DNA from: Saccharina japonica
Taxonomy: Eukaryota; Sar; Phaeophyceae; Laminariales; Laminariaceae
Assembly: GCA_008828725.1 (NCBI GenBank)
Contig: MEHQ01000940.1
Coordinates: 62,001 to 126,000, forward strand
Reading direction: 5' to 3'
Length of the DNA stretch: 64,000 bases
The notes beneath the pieces were generated by a model that saw only the letters and a program-made list of their open reading frames with translations, searched no databases and was not told where the DNA came from. The position numbers were made by a program, and so were the translations under genes. Shown one piece after another: positions 55,537 to 64,000 of the stretch (the stretch's first letter is position 1; each line of letters starts with the position of its first letter).

Positions 55537-57003
55537 TAGTGCCTGGTATCACTATAGGGGTACCCTATATATACCCCCTATACGATAATATATGTCCATA
55601 GTACTTAGTCATGTTTTTTTTGGCCGGAATGTGATAAATATATCGTATAGTATCACATCGCTATATATAGGGGCTTCCATCCATATAGACCTATATAGCT
55701 ATATGATATTTGGTATATGATATATAGGACCGCTATCAAGTAATATATAGGCCTATATAAGGTGATATAAGTTGATATATTGGCCTATATAAGCTTATAC
55801 AAGTTGATGTATCGGCCAATATCGGGTGAAATACGTCATATAAGCCACCCCGATATACACTACGTGCGTATATCACAAATTGCAATTTGCTCTATTGACG
55901 ATGTATCTGCATCTTTCGGATGTTATATCTTTGGTGGAATATATCGCTGTACGTATGATACTGTACGTATGAGTACGTCTGAAAGACGAGAACGCCGAAA
56001 ATCTCATTTTCCTACACTCTAACCGGCACCTGTGGTAGTGCAGCCCACCACGGCTAGCTGTGCTCTTGTCTTGGAATTGGTGCTGTAGTAGCAGTTAAGA
56101 TGGAGCAGGTTCGGCACGTGCTTCTTGTAGCGAAGTGGGGGCGGGAGGTAACTACAAAATAGTGGGAGGTGCTTCTCTTTGTCACAGTATACAGTGCATT
56201 TTCTCGCGTTTTAGTAGTGTTGCTCGTCCCTCCAGTTTATGTTGTTTAGTATAATTCGCTGTAATTTGTCTTGTTTTGGTCTCTTGCGTTTTCGTTTTGG
56301 GTATTCCGGTTGTAGTCGGTGGGACCTAGTGACCTATGACATGGATCAGGGGGGTCGTTTTATGGACGCGAGGGAAAATATTACTAAATCAAAACATAAA
56401 CCTGGAACGTGGTACTTTGTGCACCAGCAGTGATGCACACAATCCTGTGGTGCGTCATCGCGATATACTACTGTTGTTGTCTGAATTGCACCACACCACT
56501 ACATGTACTTGAACTTCGCGGAGAAGGGGTTGCTGTATCAGCATTCATGCACACTGTGTAGTACGTAACAGGCACATATCGTCAAGTACCGATCCAGTGC
56601 GGTACCAGCGTGAAACAGGTCCCAACCACGACCGACAAAGTCTGATGATGTGACAGGATGATACGTGTATGTATGTATATGTGGTTGGCAGTAGCACACG
56701 ATATCGTTATATATAGGGCAGATAGCGAGTGACATATCACATCATATCAGTTATATGATATAGCACAAGATATACAGGGTATATCACACGATACACAGGG
56801 TATATCACATGATATATGTATGATTTATCACATTATATATAATATACCCTGCATATACCCCATTTCATATGGGTATATCGAAAAACGCTGGGGTATATGG
56901 ACTTGACTAAAAAATCGCAACTTATAGTACTCAGTCATGTTTTTTTAGGGGGTATATATAGATATCATATACCCCCCCGATTTTTAGGGTATACCAGGCA
57001 CTA
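55537..57003. mobile_element. hAT-like non-autonomous element, TAGTGCCTGGTAT ends
   Basis: The 1467 bp element has inverted ends TAGTGCCTGGTAT / ATACCAGGCACTA and a perfect 8 bp duplication CCAGGTAG (55529-55536, 57004-57011) inside repeat family A. The first and last 300 bp are rich in GATATATAGG / TATATCACATG words that pair with each other. The centre (about 55990-56690) is of normal composition. No transposase frame was recognised. Confidence 0.88.
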
Positions 57004-57207
57004 CCAGGTAGTGCTCGGCGTCCTCGTCGAAATTCGGAGTCAAAACAGTACCGGCCGGAAAAACTACCATTTTGTTTATTCGTCATTATTGGTAACAGGG
57101 TCATGGCGAGTCGATTTTGAGTAAGAGGCACACTTTTCGTGACGAAAAAGGCGTCGGATCTATCCGGCTTCTGAGACACAAATGTTGACCATGACCATGA
57201 CCATGAC
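57004..57207 (+). repeat. Repeat family A, copy 3, middle part
   Basis: It continues family A with TGCTCGGCGTCCTCGTCGAA, GGCGAGTCG, GACGAAAAAGGCGTC and ends at the GACCATGACC motif, where a second hAT-like element has inserted. The ACCATG word is locally triplicated. Confidence 0.85.
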
Positions 57208-58062
57208 CAGTGATGTGAACCGACAACCGAAAGACGTTTTCTTCGGTTGTTTGTTTTCGGTTTTTCCCGACCGAAAACCGACTTTTTTCGGATTTTTCTG
57301 TTGCCAAAAAAAACGAAACCGAAAAACCGGCTCGGTTTTTTTGAGTATTTTTTTCCCTCGTCCCCTAAGTCAATAACGCCTACATATCTACGTGGAAACC
57401 GATATGGAGAAGCACACAGTACACAGCAGACAGCCCGCTTCAGCAGCAACAACGGTCGCACAGGGCACAGGGTACAGCGTACAGCGGTACAGCAGTGCGT
57501 TGCGAGACTGCGAAGGATAACCATGTCCGGTTCAGGCGGCAGTGCTGACTCTGACCTTGAGCCGGAGGCGGGTACTCACAACCCCCCCCTCCAGCAACCT
57601 GTAATTCTTGATGGTGTTAGCGGTACGCTGCAAGATGTATCTATTATCTATCATTACATCATACATGGTATCTAGACTGCACACCAGCAGTGCCCTCGTG
57701 CCCTCGAATACTACTATCCTACTATATTTGTTTTGTAGCTATTGTCGGCTGCAGATTATAAATATGCACGTCGGCCTGTACCGTGTGTGGCGCAGCAGAC
57801 GCAGCTACTGCAGGAGGGCCACCTGACACCACCCCACGATCATCTTGTCACGTTATGCCAACACATGCGCACCGAACCCTTCGAAATGTGGAGCAATTGG
57901 CTAGTTTAGTCGGGAAACCGACCGAAAAATCGACCGAAAATGTTCGGTTTCGGTTTCGGTTATTTTCGTTTTTAAATATAAAAACGACCGAAACCGACAG
58001 ACTTTTCGGTGAGAAACCGAAAAACCGACCAAATCCATTTTCATATTCGGTTCACATCACTG
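57208..58062. mobile_element. hAT-like non-autonomous element, CAGTGATGTGAACCG ends
   Basis: The 855 bp element has inverted ends CAGTGATGTGAACCGA / CGGTTCACATCACTG and a perfect 8 bp duplication ACCATGAC (57200-57207, 58063-58070). Next to each end lies a patch of self-complementary CGGTTTTCGG / CCGAAAACCG words. The centre (57390-57900) differs in composition and has no recognised frame. CAGTG ends with 8 bp duplications are typical of hAT. Confidence 0.9.
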
Positions 58063-58090
58063 ACCATGACCTACGCTCTCTAAAACAGCT
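58063..58090 (+). repeat. Repeat family A, copy 3, right remnant
   Basis: CATGACCTACGCTCTCTAAAA matches 18350-18370 of copy 2; similarity stops soon after, so this copy is truncated. Confidence 0.7.
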
Positions 58091-58470
58091 CATGGTGTGT
58101 GTGTACATCCTTCCTATGTACCCGTGGACATCCAGCATACCCAGTGTCCGTGCCGATTCTTCATGCTACGTAGAGAGGTACCAGTTTTGTGGTCACAAAA
58201 CTACCACACAGAGATACTACGCTGCAATCCAGTAAGCAGAGCAAACAATGCAATGCCATATACGACGGTAACGGCCTACCCCGCTAGTAATCTAGCTGCG
58301 TGAAAAAGAAAAAGAAATGCGAAAAGCGAAAAGCGAAAAGGAAACAATGAAGAATAAAAATGAATAACAAAACGATCAACAAACAACAAGACAAAAAAAA
58401 AGCGATAACAAAAGACAAAGAAAGAATGGGTCGTGCTTCTCCCGGAGATGTTAAAAAAATGAAAAAACAA

Positions 58471-58563
58471 CAGCTGTGAGCTCGAGGATTTCGTCGAAGC
58501 TCATCTTTGCTAGCTGAGTGTGATACTTCGATCGCGCGTACTTACGGATTTTATATGTCCTCA
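58471..58563 (+). repeat. Repeat family B, copy
   Basis: Nearly identical to 19582-19674, again after an A-rich run, and followed within about 35 bp by a reverse SINE fragment. Confidence 0.85.
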
Positions 58564-58594
58564 TGTGTACGAGGTACATAGTAGGTCTGGGATT

Positions 58595-58810
58595 TTTTTT
58601 GTTCATCCCATGTATTATCTTCGCCCTTCCTTTTTCTCTCCTTCCTGGCCGCAACTCGGCCCGTAACTCAGATCCGGGGTCACAAAGTAGGCTCCTCTCC
58701 CTCCTCCCCCACTACGGTTCGTGGCTTACATTTGTACCGCGAGAAGACCTAAGACCTTTCTTCCCTCGTCGACTCTCGTCGAATTGCGCCTACCCACGCT
58801 ACTATACAGT
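58595..58810 (-). mobile_element. SINE body, reverse orientation
   Basis: On the minus strand the tail-side words (AAGATAATACATGGGATG), CCCCGGATCTGAGTTACG and GACGAGGGAAGAAAGG follow the same order as in 11950-12180 with high identity. The head is missing. A TTCGTGGCTTACA variant marks it as a separate insertion. Confidence 0.85.
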
Positions 58811-58820
58811 AGTATCAGTA

Positions 58821-58990
58821 CAGGACACCTACTATTAATGAGAAACAGGCTAATAAGAAAGCCAGGCTGAGATTTAGTGTAAAATAAGAACATTCCAGAG
58901 TCATTCTCTTGAAATTATTGTAGAAAGCACCCTCTCTCAAATAAGAAACCCAACCTGAACCAGACTTCCTGTTTCTTACTAGGTGTCCTG
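58821..58990. mobile_element. Tc1/mariner-like MITE, copy 2
   Basis: The 170 bp element begins CAGGACACCTA and ends TAGGTGTCCTG, with GAGAAACAGG / CCTGTTTCTT inside, and is flanked by TA on the left and CA (probably a mutated TA) on the right. Same family as 19241-19413; both contain CTCTCAAAT and CACCCTCTCTC, in opposite relative orientation, so the copies inserted in opposite directions. Confidence 0.78.
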
Positions 58991-59066
58991 CACTGTGTAA
59001 AAATAGGCGCTATCAGCAGTTGATTCCGTTTTTTTTTTTTTTTTTTGCAAATTTACTTAAAAGTAC

Positions 59067-59110
59067 GACCCACGTGGGGTTTAAACGTACGACCCACGTG
59101 GGGTTTAAAC
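59067..59110. repeat. Short tandem repeat of GTACGACCCACGTGGGGTTTA
   Basis: The unit, about 24 bp with a CCCACGTGGG palindrome, occurs twice in a row with one base difference. Confidence 0.8.
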
Positions 59111-59237
59111 GCCGTAAATCAACTCTTCTCAGAATCGTTCGAGGGTACCACGAGACCACCGGGGCTCATAGGAACTGGGTACATGTTTTCCCTATGATCA
59201 TACCAGAAATACGTAGTATTAAAAAATTAAAAAAACA

Positions 59238-59281
59238 ACAGCTGTGAGCTCGAGGATTTCGTCGAAGCTCATCTTTGCTGT
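59238..59281 (+). repeat. Repeat family B, truncated copy
   Basis: Only the first 44 bp (CAGCTGTGAGCTCGAGGATT on to CATCTTTGCT) of the family are present, preceded by A-rich DNA. Confidence 0.8.
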
Positions 59282-60410
59282 AGTATTTAGTATCGTATTG
59301 CAACTGAAGATATATATATTTTTGCAGTGCTCGGTGCTCCAGTATTTTGTTTACCGAAGGGTCCGCCTCCGCTGCTTGCTTCGGTTGGGCCAGCGTGTAC
59401 CCCCCCCTGAGACGCAGCCCGATGTCTGCTCTGTTTTGTATGCCCTAGCATAGGCCTGATCCAGTCGACGATGCTGGGTCATGTTGTGAGCCAGTGTGAG
59501 CTGTGAACTGGGTAGGCTGCACGCCGTACTTAATATTGTATGCTATGTATGTTTCGTTAGGCTTTCATGCAGGAGGGATGACAAATACAGAAAATTATTG
59601 CGGTATCGGTATTTCGATATCGGTAAAATGTCTTATATAATACCTGGTATGTATGTGGTTTGCTTCTGTTAATATTAAGGCGTTGTTAGTTGTTACACAG
59701 TACGCGACAGATGTTAAGAATCTGATAATTAAGAATTTGAGACTGAGATTATGGGGGGGGAATAAGAATGCGACCTCTTTGTACTGGAAATAGTGTGGAA
59801 CACACCGAGTGTTACATAAGAATTCCAGTCTGGCCAAAAAATTGAGATTCTTAATATCTGTCGCTTACTGTATGCCGTACAGGGAAGAAAAACACCGATC
59901 GGGTATAATACGTATCGGATTCTATGTCTAGGTACCAAATGGACTTTTTCCCGGAATGATTACACTCTTCACCTCCAGCCGCGGGTCTTTTCTCGCGCTG
60001 TCGGCTGCGGGGCACGCGGGGGGCCCGCGTGTACGCCACGGCGCAAGTGCGGGTCCCGGCCGAGGCCCGTGGGGCGTGCTCTGGGCCTTCAAAGTCGCAA
60101 ATTCTGGCAAATAACTCAGTGGAGGCGTTCCGACTCGACACCCCCTCGCAACTAGTCTAAAAAACCTGTCGTACGACTGTTTTTCATCCGGGTATGAACT
60201 TTGATGGTTCGTTTTTGACCCGTCGCATGACGAAACACACAAAGCACGCAGCACGCACGAGAAAACAGGGACCACACCGACATCGAACGAGGAACAAATC
60301 AAGCATCGTGCAGCAGTAGTTGATACCATGTTGCATGCGTCTGTTCTGGCTGGGCTGCGTACAGCAGTAGTAGCAGTTGTACGATACGCTTGATAATTTA
60401 AGGTAAACTT
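59282..60410. other. Stretch without a supportable gene
   Basis: A phrase around TTAAGAATCTGATAATTAAG (59713-59732) is loosely mirrored at 59850. A minus-strand frame of 133 codons (59928-60329) has no motif. Confidence 0.45.
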
Positions 60411-61966
60411 ATAATGAGGAGATTTTTGATGCTGAGAAGGGCGCAGCCCTTCGAAGCATCAATAGATGCTCTTCATAATGGGTTGGGTACGTGCCCGTGG
60501 GGGTGTACCCCCCTGGTCGCGAACGGACACAAACGGACAAAAAACAGTTCTGAAAGCTGCCGCAGCGTGGCTTTATTTAACGAAAGCTTAATATTGAGGT
60601 TTGTCTGTCTGCTCGTCTGCACTTCGCACTTCGTTCGCTTTGCTTTTTTTTGGCGCGCGACGCGTACACTGAACCGATTCAGACACGCTCGGGACTGATA
60701 GAGGCCCGCTATTTGTGCACCGTCCTGTGGCTCGTGTCGAAAGCGGTGCCGAGATCGCAGAGCTAGGCCATAGTGACTGCCCTAAACTGTTGCCAGTGCC
60801 AAATTGTGTCACTGGGATTTCTCGGCAGTAGAGCAAACTAGCAGTAGTATATAGCAACGATGAGGAGACATGTCAAGCAAGGCAAAACATGCGCTGTCAA
60901 GGGTGTAGGGTGGCGTGTTCCACACTAAAAACTAGTTGTTTGGTGACAGTCACGGCATGTCAAGGCTGTCAAGGGTTGAAACTGAAGACCACATTTCTCG
61001 GCAGTAGAGCAACAACGGTGATGATCGGACGAGAAGAGGAAGACCATCATCGCACACAGCACACACACCACCATCACCAGCAAACACCACAACGACGACC
61101 ATCACCACCACCGCCACCACCCCTGCCCCACGAGCCGCAGGAGCACCAGAAGTTGTTGTTGCTCGTAGTGGCTGGTGGTGGTTGGTGGTGGCTTCGTCCC
61201 GTGGTTTGGTGGTGGTTCCTGGTACGCACTCGTTCAGCAGCAGCAGCATTTTTTTTTTTTTTTCCATCCCATTTCTTATCTGCTGCTGCTGCTGAGAGAT
61301 GCAGAAAACAAAAAGACAATAAAAAACGATTTCTGAAATGATACAGATTTTACGAAATACGAGCAAAAAGACAATACAAATAAAAACGAATTCTGAAATG
61401 ATTCAGATTTCTTAGTTTGCATTTTTCTCTGTACAAGGTTTTTGCGCTGACACGCATCGCTTAACAATAAATGTTGGTGGGTGGTGTTGGTGATTGTAGG
61501 ACTACCAGCCCAGGGACCAACCGACCTGATACCTGATACAGATTTTACAAAATACGAGCAAAAAGATCATACAACAAAAACGAATTATGAAATGATTCAG
61601 ATGTATTTGTTTACTGGTACATTTTTCTCTGTACTCGTACAAGGTTTTTGCGCTGACACGCATCGCTTAATTAACAGTAAATGTTGGTGGGTGGTGTTGG
61701 TGATTGTGGGACTACCAGCCGAGGGACCAACCGACCAACCCAGTAAATCTCTCACCCACCACGCACACCCATCAATTACCTGCCGGTCAGTAAAAAAAGG
61801 TTTATGTGCTGACCCAAATCGCTTAGAATAAAAAACGATCCCATCAATGACAATTAATTGCAGGAACACAGCAAAAAGAGAAGAGCCGCCAACGCAGTAG
61901 CTTAATGCAGTTAGGAGTTTGACCACTTGAAGGCGTCTGTCACGCTCCTCATTCCCACCGTTCTTG
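60411..61966 (+). repeat. Tandem segmental duplication, unit 1
   Basis: This 1.56 kb unit recurs at 61967-63546. It holds a GAAGGGCGCAGCCCTTC hairpin near 60436-60452, a CAC/CCA-rich stretch, two CAGCAGCAG tracts facing each other (about 61235 and 61282) and an internal direct repeat (TTTTTGCGCTGACACGCATC at 61438 and 61647, plus a weaker third form near 61795). No gene was recognised; long frames follow the CAC repeats. Confidence 0.93.
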
Positions 61967-63546
61967 TAATGAGGAGATATTGATGCTGAGAAGGGCGCAG
62001 CCCTTCGAAGCATCAATAGATGCTCTTCATAATGGTTGGGTATGTGCCCGTGGGGGTGTACCCCCCTGGTCGCGAACGGACACAAACGGACAAAAAACAG
62101 TTCTGAAAGCTGCCGCAGCGTGGCTTTATTTAAAGAATCCTTAATATTGAGGTTTGTCTGTCTGCTCGTCTGTCTGCTCGTCTGCACTTCGTCTGCACTT
62201 CGCACTTCGTTTGCTTTGCTTTTTTTTTGCGCGCGACGCGTACACTGAACCGATTCAGACACGCTCGGGACTGATAGAGGCCCGCTATTTGTGCCGACCG
62301 TCCTGTGCTATTCGTGTCGAAAGCCGTGCCGAGATCGGAGAGCTAGGCGGTAGTGACTGCCCTAAACTGTTGCCAGTACCAAATTGTGTCACTGGGATTT
62401 CTCGGCAGTAGAGCAAACTAGCAGTAGTATATAGCAACGATGAGGAGACATGTCAAGCAAGGCAAAACATGCGCTGTCAAGGGTGTAGGGTGGCGTGTTC
62501 CACACTAAAAACTAGTTGTTTGGTGACAGTCACGGCATGTCAAGGCTGTCAAGGGTTGAAACTGAAGACCACATTTCTCGGCAGTAGAGCAACAACGGTG
62601 ATGATCGGACGAGAAGAGGAAGACCATCATCGCACACAGCACACACACCACCATCACCAGCAAACACCACAACGACGACCATCACCACCACCGCCACCAC
62701 CCCTGCCCCACGAGCCGCAGGAGCACCAGAAGTTGTTGTTGCTCGTAGTGGCTGGTGGTGGTTGGTGGTGGCTTCGTCCCGTGGTTTGGTGGTGGTTCCT
62801 GGTACGCACTCGTTCAGCAGCAGCAGCATTTTGTTTTTTTTTTCCATCCCATTTCTTATCTGCTGCTGCTGCTGAGAGATGCAGAAAACAAAAAGACAAT
62901 AAAACACGATTTCTGAAATGATACAGATTTTACGAAATACGAGCAAAAAGACAATACAAATAAAAACGAATTCTGAAATGATTCAGATTTCTTAGTTTGC
63001 ATTTTTCTCTGTACAAGGTTTTTGCGCTGACACGCATCGCTTAACAATAAATGTTGGTGGGTGGTGTTGGTGATTGTAGGACTACCAGCCCAGGGACCAA
63101 CCGACCTGATACCTGATACAGATTTTACAAAATACGAGCAAAAAGATCATACAACAAAAACGAATTATGAAATGATTCAGATGTATTTGTTTACTGGTAC
63201 ATTTTTCTCTGTACTCGTACAAGGTTTTTGCGCTGACACGCATCGCTTAATTAACAGTAAATGTTGGTGGGTGGTGTTGGTGATTGTGGGACTACCAGCC
63301 GAGGGACCAACCGACCAACCCAGTAAATCTCTCACCCACCACGCACACCCATCAATTACCTGCCGGTCAGTAAAAAAAGGTTTATGTGCTGACCCAAATC
63401 GCTTAGAATAAAAAACGATCCCATCAATGACAATTAATTGCAGGAACACAGCAAAAAGAGAAGAGCCGCCAACGCAGTAGCTTAATGCAGTTAGGAGTTT
63501 GACCACTTGAAGGCGTCTGTCACGCTCCTCATTCCCACCGTTCTTG
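61967..63546 (+). repeat. Tandem segmental duplication, unit 2
   Basis: Near-identical to unit 1, offset 1580 bp over most of its length. The first 390 bp or so differ by about fifteen changes (including extra CTGCTCGTCTG units near 62170), whereas the remaining 1170 bp differ by only two or so. That uneven pattern points to later homogenisation of the right part. Confidence 0.93.
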
Positions 63547-64000
63547 TAATTTGGTTCCGATATTTGGGAATCTACAGTAAGTACGTAGAGTACAAATACA
63601 CAGATCTACGAGTAAAAACGAGTACGAGGTACGTACATATGTACCAGCCTGCAGACTTCGAAGTATCATATCTACGACCTCTCTCGATTTTCCAAGGATA
63701 GGCCGATCTACATACATACGAACACGAGTGTTTTGGTACAGTAGCACTTTACTTACTGCTGTACTTTACGGATACATGTCTCCACAGCAGTAGTCTAGGC
63801 TACAAGCTGCGAAGCAGCCAAGGCGCCGTTTGTCGAACAGCACAAAATTGCTAGAAATAAATTTCTCTGTCTCAGTCGCAGTACCAGAAATGCACTAGTG
63901 ACTCGTTTACAGCAGCGATTATAAACAACCAAACCGCTAATACCCGTCACGGGTATGGAAAACACTTCATACTCGCCGAGAATTTGGGCCCAGAGCACCC
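63547..64000. other. Stretch without a recognised gene
   Basis: GTACGTA-rich intergenic DNA with three TACAGCAG / CTGCTGTA words. No feature continues visibly past the right edge. Confidence 0.45.

Noticed and set aside
60889-62921. Pairs of identical 138- and 150-codon frames
   Set aside because: Identity comes from the tandem DNA duplication, and the frames are dominated by CAC/CCA repeats; conservation here is not evidence of selection on protein.

Overview
The window is eukaryotic nuclear DNA: one spliced gene with clear GT-AG introns, LTR and non-LTR retroelements, tRNA-derived SINEs, several families of short inverted-repeat DNA transposons, and many short tracts of the telomere-type repeat CCCTAA/TTAGGG. 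Long introns with GTGAGT/GTAAGC donors, the telomere-type word and a plant-like class 3 lipase would fit a stramenopile alga such as a brown alga. That assignment is inference; no organelle gene, rRNA or other marker settles it.

Layout. 1-2340: palindromic TACTCCGAGTA repeats, a tRNA-Arg-like SINE head and a near-perfect 786 bp palindrome. 2341-12500: a three-level nest. A roughly 2 kb dispersed repeat (family A) is split by a Ty1/copia fossil (2649-10985). The 3' LTR of that fossil is itself split by a hAT-like element (8037-9106, 8 bp target duplication) and a long-TIR Mutator-like element (9315-10869, 9 bp target duplication). 12500-27740: repeat-dense DNA with SINE copies on both strands, a TA-flanked MITE, hAT-like MITEs, a second family A copy and a 5'-truncated LINE whose remaining 428-codon frame is open. 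29177-37295 (+): the one confident host gene, a class 3 lipase / phospholipase A1-like enzyme. Nine exons join in phase and carry the full Ser-Asp-His triad; the first exon or exons were not resolved. 37300-47900: mostly no gene, with a second copy of repeat family C, simple repeats, and an inverted cluster at 44.3-46.1 kb around a TCGCGACACGTG-rich palindrome. 47952-51179 (-): two probable exons of an unrecognised multi-pass membrane protein. 53.1-54.8 kb: three blocks of GC-rich or degenerate tandem repeats. 55264-58085: a third family A copy split by two more hAT-like elements with perfect 8 bp target duplications. 58470-60400: SINE, MITE and family B repeat copies. 60411-63546: a recent 1.58 kb tandem duplication.

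How it fits together. Most of the window is a record of successive insertions, and target duplications allow several to be ordered. The lipase is the only clearly working enzyme. Its introns hold most of the telomere-type tracts, one family C copy and one site with the form of a recursive splice point. The main open questions are the long palindrome, the recurring GNA-triloop mini-hairpins in the hAT-like elements, the link between CCCTAA tracts and introns, and the inverted cluster at 45 kb.
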